A stretch of DNA of 64,000 nt from Faecalibacter rhinopitheci (lineage in GTDB: Bacteria > Bacteroidota > Bacteroidia > Flavobacteriales > Weeksellaceae), in assembly GCF_015234135.1 (NCBI RefSeq), contig NZ_JADGIK010000003.1, forward strand, positions 248,001-312,000, read 5' to 3'. This document shows, piece after piece, positions 44,195 through 52,773 of this stretch (positions are counted from its first letter, which is position 1; each line of letters opens with the position of its first letter). Made by a program: the position numbers and the translations under genes. The notes below the pieces were generated by a model, which was given only the letters and a program-made list of their open reading frames with translations, searched no databases and was not told where the DNA came from.

Positions 44195-46156
44195 ATGAAA
44201 ATGAAATCTACTTTGAAAACTTCTCTTGTGTGTATACTTCTATCGTCTGGATTATTTGCCCAAACTATGGAATTTCGTCCTTTAGATATTGCTTCTACAG
44301 GAGTAAGAGGATTGCTAAATAATGGAGATGCGTTATTAGCGGGATATACATACAATTATGAGACTGCGACCCTTACTCCAAAAGAAACAGGAATTGCTAC
44401 TTATTCAAATATAAATGCAAACGGGGATATGGTTGGAACTATAATAGTTGACGGAATAGTTCACCCCGCGTATAAACTAGTAAACGAATCAGCATGGACT
44501 ATAGCACCAGTCTTTTCAAATATGACTGCAAGTGATGGAGTTACAATGTATTCAATCAGTCAAAATGGACGTTATATAACAGGCCAAATGCAAGCAAAGC
44601 CTTTTGTATATGATATACAACCCCAAGAATTAACCAACTTACTTCCTTCAGACTATGTATACGGAGCAGGGTATAGTGTAAATAATGAAGGAACATCCGT
44701 TGGTTGGGTAGATGCTGCAGTTAGTGGTACTTTTCGCGAGTTAGGTGTGATGAATAAAAATTTACCATTCCGAAAAATTTTAACAGATTATGCTATTCCA
44801 GTTAACAATCATATTTGGCACATAGATGATAATGGATTGGTAGTGGGCGAAGTAAATTTAAAACCTTTTAGTTATAATTTAAATACAGACGAATTTAAAA
44901 TTTATGATTTACCTGCAGGTTATAGAACAGGTTCTTTTCAATCCTCTTCTAATGGAATAATTGTAGGGTATGTTCAAAATATGGTAACGGATCGTGATGC
45001 TATTATATACCATGAGTCATTTGGAGATCAGCCTAAGTTAATTAAAGATTTACTAATCGAACAAGGTATAGAAATTACAATCCCGGGAGGAAAATTAGGA
45101 GGCGCAAATTCTATTTCTGAAAATGGAGACTTTGTTGGTGGAAATGAAATAGGAAATGGAAACATTGCTCCAGGTTGGATCTTAAAATTAAATGGATACT
45201 TTAATGAACGTGAATGTCATATTAAAGTTCCTTCGGATATGGAGATACAAACTAATTTGGGTGATACTTCTGCAAATGTAACTTACGAGGTTACTTCAGA
45301 TTGTCCAGAAAATCAACTAGTAATGGTAAGTGGGATTGCATCAGGAGAAAATTTTCCTTTAGGAATTACTACTGTAGCCTACAATTCTATAGATAGTGAA
45401 GGAAATGTAGTAGCATCTGCTTCATTTAAGGTAAATGTAAAGGACTCATATTGTACACCTCGATTTACAGCAATTGTGGAGCCTATTACAAAAGTTGTTT
45501 TTGGAACAATTAATAACGAGTCATCTTCGTATGTTACGTCTTTAGAAAACGAATACTTTTTAAATCAATCAACAGATGTAGAAAAAGGGAAAACTTATAA
45601 TATTACTGTTTCTGGAAATACAAATGGGGTAGCAGAAACTAGTGAATTTACTGTTTTCTTTGACTTTAATCATGACGGGATTTTTAATTCAGATACGGAA
45701 GGATTCTATATCGGATCAATCACAGGATCTAATGGTGTAGATGGAAAATCTATTACTAAATCTATTGCAATTCCTACAGATGCATTAGATGGTAAAACAA
45801 GAATGCGTGTAATGAAATCGTATCGATTAGTACCTGAAAATCCATGTTCTTTAATATATGCGTATGGACAAAGTGAGGATTATATGATAAACGTAAAAGA
45901 GAATCTGAATACGAATGAGTGGTCTAATAAATTAAATAAAATCTATCCTAATCCTGTAAAAGATATATTACATATACAAACAAATAACGAAGTAAAAGCG
46001 ATTAAGATTTACAATTTGTCAGGACAAGAAATAATTAAATTAAATATTAATAAGGTTAATCCACAAATTAATATTTCAAATTTAAATAAAGGAATTTATA
46101 TAGTAGAAATTACAACTTATGATGGGATAATTACCCAAAAAATAATTAAAGATTAG
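44195..46156 (+). CDS. Secreted HAF-repeat protein with GEVED and type IX sorting domains
   Basis: 653 residues exported by Sec and probably then by the type IX system. Signal peptide up to SSGLFAQ. The N-terminal half has five HAF-like repeats of the pattern s.s.nG..vG (SISQNGRYITG, SVNNEGTSVGW, HIDDNGLVVGE, SSSNGIIVGY, SISENGDFVGG). A HYR-like segment (IKVPSDMEIQTNLGDTSANV) follows near residue 345, then a GEVED-type domain (FTVFFDFNHDGIFNSDTEGF) and a C-terminal sorting domain with KIYPNPVKDILHI, IYNLSGQEI and LNKGIYIVEI. Likely cell-surface or secreted; the ligand is unknown. Confidence 0.88.
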   Translation: MKMKSTLKTSLVCILLSSGLFAQTMEFRPLDIASTGVRGLLNNGDALLAGYTYNYETATLTPKETGIATYSNINANGDMVGTIIVDGIVHPAYKLVNESAWTIAPVFSNMTASDGVTMYSISQNGRYITGQMQAKPFVYDIQPQELTNLLPSDYVYGAGYSVNNEGTSVGWVDAAVSGTFRELGVMNKNLPFRKILTDYAIPVNNHIWHIDDNGLVVGEVNLKPFSYNLNTDEFKIYDLPAGYRTGSFQSSSNGIIVGYVQNMVTDRDAIIYHESFGDQPKLIKDLLIEQGIEITIPGGKLGGANSISENGDFVGGNEIGNGNIAPGWILKLNGYFNERECHIKVPSDMEIQTNLGDTSANVTYEVTSDCPENQLVMVSGIASGENFPLGITTVAYNSIDSEGNVVASASFKVNVKDSYCTPRFTAIVEPITKVVFGTINNESSSYVTSLENEYFLNQSTDVEKGKTYNITVSGNTNGVAETSEFTVFFDFNHDGIFNSDTEGFYIGSITGSNGVDGKSITKSIAIPTDALDGKTRMRVMKSYRLVPENPCSLIYAYGQSEDYMINVKENLNTNEWSNKLNKIYPNPVKDILHIQTNNEVKAIKIYNLSGQEIIKLNINKVNPQINISNLNKGIYIVEITTYDGIITQKIIKD

Positions 46157-46191
46157 AAAGTAATTTTCTAGCAGTAATGATTGATTAGTAT

Positions 46192-46222
46192 AAAAGGTAT
46201 AGAAATTTCTATACCTTTTTTT
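46192..46222. terminator. Terminator between the sorted protein and the GNAT gene
   Basis: Perfect 28-base palindrome with arms AAAAGGTATAGAAA and TTTCTATACCTTTT, followed by T residues; it can serve both convergent genes. Confidence 0.85.
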
Positions 46223-46224
46223 AT

Positions 46225-46506
46225 TTATGATAATACGTCTCTGAAATCTTCGTTTTTATCAAACTGCGCTTTAGCGAATGGGCACAAAGGAATAATTTTT
46301 ACATTATCTTTTCTTACCCAATCCAAGATGTTTTCTAAAATTTTTTTTCCAATACCTTGTCCACCATAAGCGTCATCTACGTGAGTATGATCAATGATAA
46401 TTTTATCATTACCAGCCCAAGTAAAAGTCATTGCGCCAGCTTCTGTAGAACCATCCATTGCCTGAACCATTCCTTTCTTTCCATCATCTGTTTTTATAAA
46501 TTCCAT
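46225..46506 (-). CDS. Small GNAT-type N-acetyltransferase
   Basis: 93-residue single-domain protein of the YjdJ/Gcn5-related short acetyltransferase group. The acetyl-CoA loop is seen as VDDAYGGQGIGKKIL, and the segment IIDHTHVDDAY and the end VKIIPLCPFAKAQFDKN match the family, including the conserved Cys-Pro. Substrate unknown. It lies 27 bases downstream of the pirin gene and may be co-transcribed with it. Confidence 0.87.
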   Translation of the reverse strand: MEFIKTDDGKKGMVQAMDGSTEAGAMTFTWAGNDKIIIDHTHVDDAYGGQGIGKKILENILDWVRKDNVKIIPLCPFAKAQFDKNEDFRDVLS

Positions 46507-46533
46507 AGTATTTTATTATTATTAATTTTCTGA

Positions 46534-47409
46534 TTAATCCTCTAATGTACCAAATTCACCTTTATTATAATCCTCGAAAGCTTCTCGAATTTCTTCTTGC
46601 GTATTCATTACAAATGGTCCATAAGAAGCAATTGGCTCATTTAATGGTTCTCCACTCAAAATTAATACCACAGTATTTTCTTCAGTGGCTTCGATAGAGA
46701 AGTTTTCACCTTTATTTTCAAATAAAACAAAATGATCTGTTTCTACAATCTGATTTCCATTTACTTTAATTTCACCTTCGATAACTAAAGCAATCGTATT
46801 ATAATTTGCTGGGAATTTGAAATCAGCTTTTCCAACAAGATTTAATTTAGCATTCAACATATGAACCGGAGAAAATGTGCTCGCACTTCCTTTTACACCA
46901 TTATATTCTCCTGCAATAACTTCTACAAAGCCATTTTCTACCTCAACAGTTGGTATATTTTGATGCTCGATGGCTTGGTATTTTGGTGCGCTCATTTTAT
47001 CCTTAGCAGGAAGATTTACCCATAATTGCACCATTTGAAAGATTCCACCTTTTTTGTAGAATTCTTCTGCGTGATACTCTTTGTGTAATACCCCAGAGGC
47101 AGCTGTCATCCATTGTACATCACCTTGATGAATTGTTCCACCACCGCCTGCACTATCGTGATGAGAAACACTTCCTTGATAAGCGATAGTTACAGTTTCA
47201 AAACCACGATGTGGATGTACACCAACACCTTTTGGAACATCAGTTGCAGGAAAGTTAAATTTAGAATTATAATCCATCATAATAAATGGATCCATTCTTC
47301 TCATGCTAAGGTTTGCGAAACTTGGTATAAAATTGTGAACTCTAAATCCATCTCCCACAAAATGAGGCTCTCTTGGTGCGATAACTGCTTCTATATTTTT
47401 TGTATTCAT
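46534..47409 (-). CDS. Pirin family protein
   Basis: 291 residues forming two cupin domains. N-terminal metal-site motifs are GVGVHPHRGFETVTIAYQG and SVSHHDSAGGGGTIHQGDVQWMTAASG, with His and Glu ligands, and HKEYHAEEF follows. The C-terminal cupin ends LILSGEPLNEPIASYGPFVMNT, typical of pirins. Bacterial pirins include quercetinases and redox-linked regulators; none can be chosen here. The upstream region holds a -7 box and, farther away, a perfect FNR-type palindrome. Confidence 0.92.
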   Translation of the reverse strand: MNTKNIEAVIAPREPHFVGDGFRVHNFIPSFANLSMRRMDPFIMMDYNSKFNFPATDVPKGVGVHPHRGFETVTIAYQGSVSHHDSAGGGGTIHQGDVQWMTAASGVLHKEYHAEEFYKKGGIFQMVQLWVNLPAKDKMSAPKYQAIEHQNIPTVEVENGFVEVIAGEYNGVKGSASTFSPVHMLNAKLNLVGKADFKFPANYNTIALVIEGEIKVNGNQIVETDHFVLFENKGENFSIEATEENTVVLILSGEPLNEPIASYGPFVMNTQEEIREAFEDYNKGEFGTLED

Positions 47410-47452
47410 CGTCTAATATTTTATGTTTAAAACTTTATTTCTTTTTGTTACA

Positions 47453-47460
47453 CAAATTTA
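47453..47460 (-). promoter_or_regulatory. -7 box for pirin
   Basis: On the minus strand TAAATTTG matches TAnnTTTG, 43 bases before the pirin start codon. Confidence 0.5.
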
Positions 47461-47515
47461 GCACCGCATTATATGTTTTATATTGATGTAAGATAAGAAG
47501 TTGTACTTGAATTAA

Positions 47516-47529
47516 TTGATCTAAATCAA
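47516..47529. promoter_or_regulatory. Perfect FNR-type palindrome upstream of pirin
   Basis: TTGATCTAAATCAA matches TTGAT-N4-ATCAA exactly. Its centre is about 66 bases upstream of the pirin -7 box, a position fitting an activator site. Confidence 0.5.
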
Positions 47530-47549
47530 TGGAATGGTAGATTTATATA

Positions 47550-47579
47550 ATGAGAAGCAGAAATAAAGTCAGCTTGACA
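47550..47579. repeat. Dispersed palindromic repeat family A, copy 1
   Basis: Begins ATGAGAAGC and ends CAGCTTGAC, like copies at 50241, 50338, 63465 and 63590. The inner arms in this copy are imperfect. Confidence 0.6.
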
Positions 47580-47645
47580 TTTCTGATTGTTAAGAATTGG
47601 CCTCTAAATCTATGACGTTAAGAAAATAATTTGAATAAAGGAAAA

Positions 47646-47685
47646 GAATGAATTAGTGAGCGAATGCGAATCATTTAATTCATTC
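47646..47685. repeat. Inverted repeat
   Basis: GAATGAATTA (47646-47655) is the exact complement of TAATTCATTC (47676-47685), separated by 20 bases. Confidence 0.5.
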
Positions 47686-47737
47686 CCGTAATGAAATTTA
47701 TTTTTAGTTTAATAGATTTAAAGCCTTGACTTTTTTG

Positions 47738-47767
47738 TTTCGTTTTTGTGTCAAGACAAAAATGAAA
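47738..47767. repeat. 12-bp hairpin with a competing outer pair
   Basis: TTTCGTTTTTGT pairs with ACAAAAATGAAA (one G-U) around GTCAAG. The loop GTCAAG is itself complementary to CTTGAC at 47725-47730, so two alternative folds are possible. Confidence 0.5.
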
Positions 47768-47784
47768 ATAGTATTCCTTTATAT

Positions 47785-47820
47785 AATAAATCCACTTCTC
47801 ATTAGAGTAGTGGATTTATT
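47785..47820. terminator. Hairpin after the small lipoprotein gene
   Basis: AATAAATCCACT pairs with AGTGGATTTATT, with CTC/GAG continuing past one mismatch. T residues follow on the plus strand; on the minus strand, where the gene lies, the T run is weak. Confidence 0.5.
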
Positions 47821-47821
47821 T

Positions 47822-48193
47822 TTATAATTCAGATTTTACTGTTCCATCAGGATGAAATGTTTTACCATCACATTCCCATTCATGAGAAATTATCGTATCA
47901 TTTTTATGAATATTAAATGTTAATTCACCTTTTCTTTTGATGATGGTATCGCCAATATTTATTTCTTTTCGATAATTAGCCCACCAACGATTTTGTTCAT
48001 TACATTCACATTTTTTTTGTGTAAAAGGATCAATACCTTCCATAGCTAAATTCCCTCTTGTTCCCCAATATTTTTTTTCAACTAAAAGAAAACATTCACT
48101 TTCTCTATAAAAATCGACAAAAGCATTACAATTAGGTGTTTGATTACAAGAGATTAATTGAACTAAAAAAGGTATTACAATTAATTTCTTCAT
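47822..48193 (-). CDS. Small cysteine-containing lipoprotein of unknown function
   Basis: 123 residues with signal MKKLIVIPFLVQLISC (lipid Cys at 16). The mature part has five further Cys residues (NC, EC, KC, EC, EC), WGTRGNLAMEG and a C-terminal WECDGKTFHPDGTVKSEL. I do not recognise the family; the ending resembles the Y-D-x-G toxin-repeat-like antitoxin style but too weakly to name. It starts two bases after the hutU stop, so it is probably read through from hutU, although a role in histidine use is not implied. Confidence 0.75.
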   Translation of the reverse strand: MKKLIVIPFLVQLISCNQTPNCNAFVDFYRESECFLLVEKKYWGTRGNLAMEGIDPFTQKKCECNEQNRWWANYRKEINIGDTIIKRKGELTFNIHKNDTIISHEWECDGKTFHPDGTVKSEL

Positions 48194-48195
48194 AT

Positions 48196-50175
48196 TTACA
48201 ATAATTCTTCATCTACCATATTCGGTAAAGTAACCTTTAATAAAGGTTCGTCTTCCATCGCACGTTTGATGGCAAAGATAGCTTCTTCGTTTCTTGCCCA
48301 TGAACGACGAGCGATTCCGTTATTCACATCCCAATGCAACATGGATTTTAATTTCGTTTCAGATTCAGTAGATCCGTCTAATAACATTCCGAATCCACCA
48401 TTAATGACTTCACCCCAACCAACGCCACCACCGTTGTGGATAGAAACCCAAGTAGCTCCTCTAAAACTATCCCCAATTACATTATGTATCGCCATATCTG
48501 CTGTGAATTTCGAACCATCGTAAATGTTAGACGTTTCACGGAAAGGAGAATCTGTTCCCGATACATCGTGATGATCGCGTCCTAAAACTACAGGTCCAAT
48601 TTCACCATTGGCAATCGCATCATTGAACGCTTTTGCAATTTTCATTCGACCTTCGGCATCGGCATATAATATACGCGCTTGCGATCCTACGACTAATTTA
48701 TTTTGTTGTGCGCCTTTAATCCAAGTGATGTTATCTTGCATCTGTTGTTGAATTTCTTCAGGTGAATGCTGCATGATTTCTTCTAAAACTTGACAAGCGA
48801 TTTCATCTGTTTTCTGTAAATCATCTGGTTTTCCAGAAGCACAAACCCAACGGAAAGGTCCAAATCCATAATCGAAACACATTGGTCCCATAATGTCTTG
48901 TACATAGGAAGGATATTTAAAATCGATACCGTTTTCTGCGATTACATCCGCTCCAGCGCGAGAAGCTTCCAACAAGAAAGCGTTTCCATAATCGAAGAAG
49001 TAGGTTCCTTTAGCGGTATGCTTATTCACTGCTTCAGCATGGCGACGTAATGATTCTTGTACTTTTTCTTTGAACAATTCTGGATTATTCGCCATCATTT
49101 CGTTTGCTTTTTCCAACGATAGTCCAGCAGGATAATAACCACCAGCCCAAGGATTATGTAAAGAAGTTTGATCGGATCCTAAATCGATGTATAAATTTTC
49201 TTCATCGAATTTTTCCCAAACCTCAACCACGTTTCCGTCATAAGCGATTGAAACTACTTCTTTATTTTCTTTAGCTTCGCGAACACGTTTTACCAATTCA
49301 TCTAAATCAGAAATCACTTCATCGACCCAACCTTGTTCATGGCGTTTCCAAGTTGCAGCAGGATTAACTTCAGCAGTTACTGAAACAACTCCTGCTATAT
49401 TTCCTGCTTTTGGTTGAGCACCTGACATTCCACCTAATCCAGCCGTTACAAATAATTTTCCAGCCGTTCCTTGATCATCAATTTTTCGACAACCGTTCAG
49501 AACTGTAATAGTTGTTCCGTGAACAATTCCTTGAGGCCCGATGTACATGTAACTTCCGGCTGTCATTTGTCCGTATTGTGAAACGCCTAAAGCATTCATT
49601 TTTTCCCAATCATCCGGTTTTGAATAATTCGGAATCACCATACCATTTGTAACCACTACACGAGGTGCATTTTTGTGGGATGGAAATAATCCCATCGGAT
49701 GACCCGAATACATCACTAAAGTTTGTTCATCAGTCATTTCTGACAAATACTTCATCGTTAATAAATATTGTGCCCAGTTTTGGAAAACGGCTCCATTTCC
49801 TCCGTAGGTAATTAATTCCTCCGGATGTTGAGCGACCACAGGGTCTAAATTATTCTGAATCATCAACATGATTGCTTTCGCTTGCTGAGAATTTCCAGGA
49901 TAATCTGTAATCGGACGAGCATAAATCTCATAATCAGGTTTGAAACGGTACATGTAAATGCGTCCGTATTGTTCTAATTCTGCTTTAAATTCAGGAATTA
50001 AAGTTGCATGATGTTGAGGTTCGAAATAACGTAAAGCATTTTTTAACGCTAATTTTTTCTCATCATCTGATAAGATTTCTTTGCGTTTAGGTGCGTGACT
50101 TACGTTTTCATTAACTATTTTTTTCGGTGGTAAAACCGATGGAATACCTTGTTTTATTTGTTCTTGAAATGTCAT
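48196..50175 (-). CDS. hutU: Urocanate hydratase
   Basis: 659-residue cytoplasmic enzyme that hydrates urocanate to imidazolonepropionate with tightly bound NAD. Family motifs seen are TYGGNGAVFQNWAQYLLTMKYL, SGHPMGLFPSHKNAPRVVVTNG, GGMSGAQPKAGNIAGVVS and GPMCFDYGFGPFRWVCASG with the active-site Cys. It is about 100 residues longer than the E. coli-type enzyme of about 560; I take this as the longer urocanase branch rather than a fusion. It follows hutH in the same direction after 247 bases that contain repeats, so the two may not share one transcript. Confidence 0.95.
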   Translation of the reverse strand: MTFQEQIKQGIPSVLPPKKIVNENVSHAPKRKEILSDDEKKLALKNALRYFEPQHHATLIPEFKAELEQYGRIYMYRFKPDYEIYARPITDYPGNSQQAKAIMLMIQNNLDPVVAQHPEELITYGGNGAVFQNWAQYLLTMKYLSEMTDEQTLVMYSGHPMGLFPSHKNAPRVVVTNGMVIPNYSKPDDWEKMNALGVSQYGQMTAGSYMYIGPQGIVHGTTITVLNGCRKIDDQGTAGKLFVTAGLGGMSGAQPKAGNIAGVVSVTAEVNPAATWKRHEQGWVDEVISDLDELVKRVREAKENKEVVSIAYDGNVVEVWEKFDEENLYIDLGSDQTSLHNPWAGGYYPAGLSLEKANEMMANNPELFKEKVQESLRRHAEAVNKHTAKGTYFFDYGNAFLLEASRAGADVIAENGIDFKYPSYVQDIMGPMCFDYGFGPFRWVCASGKPDDLQKTDEIACQVLEEIMQHSPEEIQQQMQDNITWIKGAQQNKLVVGSQARILYADAEGRMKIAKAFNDAIANGEIGPVVLGRDHHDVSGTDSPFRETSNIYDGSKFTADMAIHNVIGDSFRGATWVSIHNGGGVGWGEVINGGFGMLLDGSTESETKLKSMLHWDVNNGIARRSWARNEEAIFAIKRAMEDEPLLKVTLPNMVDEELL

Positions 50176-50240
50176 TTTTGTGTGTTTTATGAGTTTAAGC
50201 GTTTTGTATTTATTTTTTTATTGAAGAATACTAATCAGTT

Positions 50241-50270
50241 GATGAGAAGCTGAATTTACTTCAGCTTGAC
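50241..50270. repeat. Dispersed palindromic repeat family A, copy 2
   Basis: The inner arms AAGCTGAA and TTCAGCTT are exact complements. This copy is closest to the apparent consensus. Confidence 0.65.
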
Positions 50271-50291
50271 AAATATTATTTAATATAAAAT

Positions 50292-50315
50292 GTCATGCTA
50301 AACTGGTTTTAGAAT
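50292..50315. repeat. Dispersed palindromic repeat family B, copy 1
   Basis: GTCATGCTAAACTGG then TTTTAGAATC; arms CTAAA and TTTAG pair. Compared with copy 2 both arms changed together. Confidence 0.5.
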
Positions 50316-50337
50316 CGCATTAACTAATATTTAATCA

Positions 50338-50369
50338 TGATGAGAAACTAAAATAAATTCAGCTTGACG
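50338..50369. repeat. Dispersed palindromic repeat family A, copy 3
   Basis: Begins GATGAGAAACT and ends TTCAGCTTGAC. The left arm has drifted relative to copy 2. Confidence 0.55.
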
Positions 50370-50377
50370 ATTTAGAA

Positions 50378-50404
50378 GTCATCCTGAACTTGTTTCAGGA
50401 TCAC
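50378..50404. repeat. Dispersed palindromic repeat family B, copy 2
   Basis: Arms ATCCTGAA and TTTCAGGAT pair around CTTG. The form CTGAAC-TTG-TTTCAG is familiar from intergenic repeats of many Bacteroidota. Confidence 0.6.
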
Positions 50405-50422
50405 ATCCTATTTAAGTATACT

Positions 50423-51931
50423 TTAAAACTTCATAATTAATTCTTGAAACGATTCCGTTTGTAACAAGTCAATAATATTATTGATATCATCTCCAATCAA
50501 ACGATCGTCTTCCAGTTTTGGACAAACTTCACGCACTGCTGCAAACACTTGCTCTAAATATGGACTAGTTTGTTTTGGTCTTCTAAATTCTAGTCCTTGA
50601 CAAGCATACATGATTTCAATGGCTAAAATACGTTCGACATTATCTAAAACTTGATTGAATTTTCTTCCCGAAATACTTCCCATCGAAACGTGATCTTCCT
50701 GTCCTAACGAAGTAGGAATACTATCAGCAGAAGCAGGGAAACATAAGGTTTTATTTTCTGTACATAGCGCTGCTGAAGTGTATTGAGGAATCATAAATCC
50801 TGAATTTAAACCTGAACTTTCGGTTAATAATTTTGGTAATCCATATTTTCCTTCAATCAATAAATATTGACGACGATCTGAAATGTTTCCTAATTCAGAA
50901 GCGGCAACTGTAGCGTAATCTAACGCCATGGCTAAAGGTTGCCCATGAAAGTTTCCACCTGAAATGGCTTCTTCATCTGATACAACAATTGGATTATCGG
51001 TAACAGAATTTAATTCGATTTCGGCTAATTCTTGTAAATGGAAGAAAGCATTGCGAGATGCTCCGTGAACTTGAGGAATGCAACGTAAGGAATAAGGATC
51101 TTGTACGCGTCCACAATCGATATGCGAATGAGCGATTCCTGAATCTTCTAATAATTTTCGCATTCTTTCTGCGACTAAAACTGTTCCTTTGAATGGTCTA
51201 ATTTCATGTAATTCTGCTCTGAATGGACTTGGCGAACCTTCGTAAGCTTCTAATGATAATGCGCCTACGATATCAGCTAAGTTAAGTAAATATTCAAATT
51301 TCTTTAAACCGTGTAAAGCATGTGATAAAATGAATTGCGTCCCATTAATCAATCCTAAACCTTCTTTTGCCGATAAATGTAGCGGTTGTAAATTGTGTTT
51401 GGCTAAAGCATCTTTCGTCGAAATAATCTGATCACCTTCCCAAACTTTACCTTCCCCAATTAGAGGTAAGAATAAATGAGATAAAGGAGCTAAATCACCT
51501 GATGCACCAACCGATCCTTTCTCAGGAACAACTGGAATAATGTTTTTTTCAACCATCAACAGGATGCGTTCAACCACTTCTAATGTTACGCCGGAATAAC
51601 CTTTTGCTAATGCATGTGCTTTCGCAACTAGCATTGTTTTGGCCAATTCTTTTTTGATTGGATTTCCTACGCCAACAGCGTGGCTAATTAAAAGGTTGTG
51701 TTGTAACTGACGTGTTTGTTCTTCAGAAATTTTAGTATCACATAAAGGTCCAAATCCCGTATTTATTCCATAAACAGTTTGGCCTGATGCAACTATTTTT
51801 TGGACATTTTCTTTTGATTTTAGTAATTGATTTCTGCTTTCTGCTGTTAGTATAATTTGATTATTTCCAGCTTGAATAGCTTTAAAGTCTTCGAAAGAAA
51901 TATAATCTACTCCTAAAGTTTTCGTTTTCAT
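50423..51931 (-). CDS. hutH: Histidine ammonia-lyase
   Basis: About 502-residue cytoplasmic lyase that deaminates histidine to urocanate, the substrate of HutU encoded next. The MIO cofactor forms from Ala-Ser-Gly in KGSVGASGDLAPLSH. Other conserved parts are YGINTGFGPLCDT, LGLINGTQFILSHALHGLKK, DCGRVQDPYSLRCIPQVHGASRNAF, DNPIVVSDEEAISGGNFHGQPLA and QEDHVSMGSISGRK. The ATG at 51931 is preferred; a TTG seven codons upstream lies close to the promoter. The other hut genes are not in the window. Confidence 0.95.
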   Translation of the reverse strand: MKTKTLGVDYISFEDFKAIQAGNNQIILTAESRNQLLKSKENVQKIVASGQTVYGINTGFGPLCDTKISEEQTRQLQHNLLISHAVGVGNPIKKELAKTMLVAKAHALAKGYSGVTLEVVERILLMVEKNIIPVVPEKGSVGASGDLAPLSHLFLPLIGEGKVWEGDQIISTKDALAKHNLQPLHLSAKEGLGLINGTQFILSHALHGLKKFEYLLNLADIVGALSLEAYEGSPSPFRAELHEIRPFKGTVLVAERMRKLLEDSGIAHSHIDCGRVQDPYSLRCIPQVHGASRNAFFHLQELAEIELNSVTDNPIVVSDEEAISGGNFHGQPLAMALDYATVAASELGNISDRRQYLLIEGKYGLPKLLTESSGLNSGFMIPQYTSAALCTENKTLCFPASADSIPTSLGQEDHVSMGSISGRKFNQVLDNVERILAIEIMYACQGLEFRRPKQTSPYLEQVFAAVREVCPKLEDDRLIGDDINNIIDLLQTESFQELIMKF

Positions 51932-51954
51932 TTTTTTTGTTGTTTGCTTCAACT

Positions 51955-51962
51955 CAAAGATA
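51955..51962 (-). promoter_or_regulatory. -7 box for hutH
   Basis: On the minus strand TATCTTTG matches TAnnTTTG, 23 bases before the ATG at 51931. Confidence 0.5.
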
Positions 51963-52046
51963 AACTTTTCTCAGATTTAGGAAAATATACTATTGAATTC
52001 GAGTTAATAATTGATAATTGATAAGGTTTTATCTCACCAACTTTTA

Positions 52047-52054
52047 TAAATTTG
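52047..52054 (+). promoter_or_regulatory. -7 box for folE-cysS
   Basis: TAAATTTG matches TAnnTTTG, 16 bases before the folE ATG. Confidence 0.5.
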
Positions 52055-52070
52055 CTAAAATTTTAAAGTA

Positions 52071-52748
52071 ATGTGTGATAAACATCTTCATGACGAAATA
52101 GGAGACGACCACATGTCAGCGAACTTAGAGACACCTTTAAGAAACGATGCATTTGAGTTGTCAGTAGAAGAAAAAGTGGAAATGATTGAAGCGGATTTCC
52201 GTCATATCATGGAGACTTTAGGTTTAGATTTAACAGATGATAGTTTGAAAGGAACACCAAAGCGTGTAGCGAAAATGTTCGTGAAAGAAATCTTTGGAGG
52301 ATTATTACCAGAGTGTAAGCCAGGTATGTCAACTTTCGACAATAAATATAACTATAACCAAATGTTGGTTGAGAAGGATATCGTAGTTTATTCAACTTGC
52401 GAACATCATTTCTTACCAATTGTAGGTCGTGCTCACGTAGGTTACATCTCAAAAGGTAGAGTAATTGGATTATCTAAAATGAATCGTATTGTAGAATATT
52501 ATGCAAAACGTCCACAAGTACAAGAACGCCTAACAATGCAGATTGTTAAAGCAATGCAAGAAGCTTTAGGGACGGATGATGTAGCATGTATTATTGATGC
52601 AAAACATTTATGTGTAAATTCTCGTGGAATTAAAGATATCGAATCAAGTACAGTAACTGCTGAATTTGGTGGAGAATTTAAAGAAAATGAGCAATTAAGA
52701 AAAGAGTTTATTTCGTACATCGGGATGAAAACTCCTTTCCAAGTATAA
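52071..52748 (+). CDS. folE: GTP cyclohydrolase I
   Basis: 225-residue enzyme converting GTP to dihydroneopterin triphosphate, the first step of folate and pterin synthesis. Motifs include GDDSLKGTPKRVAKMF-like TDDSLKGTPKRVAKMFV, VYSTCEHHFLPIVGRAHVGYI with zinc-binding Cys and catalytic His residues, GLSKMNRIVEYYAKRPQVQERLT and HLCVNSRGIKD with the second zinc Cys region. The first 30 residues (rich in His, Asp and Asn) form the usual flexible arm. cysS follows after 25 bases. Confidence 0.95.
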   Translation: MCDKHLHDEIGDDHMSANLETPLRNDAFELSVEEKVEMIEADFRHIMETLGLDLTDDSLKGTPKRVAKMFVKEIFGGLLPECKPGMSTFDNKYNYNQMLVEKDIVVYSTCEHHFLPIVGRAHVGYISKGRVIGLSKMNRIVEYYAKRPQVQERLTMQIVKAMQEALGTDDVACIIDAKHLCVNSRGIKDIESSTVTAEFGGEFKENEQLRKEFISYIGMKTPFQV

Positions 52749-52773
52749 TACTAGCTAAATAAAATCGAAATAG

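Larger units (their letters stand above)
47410..47821. other. 412-base intergenic region rich in palindromes
   Basis: No gene is seen. It contains the pirin promoter box (47453-47460), an FNR-type palindrome (47516-47529), a dispersed repeat copy (47550-47579), an inverted repeat pair (47646-47655 with 47676-47685), a 12-bp hairpin (47738-47767) and a terminator-like stem (47785-47820). Confidence 0.65.
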
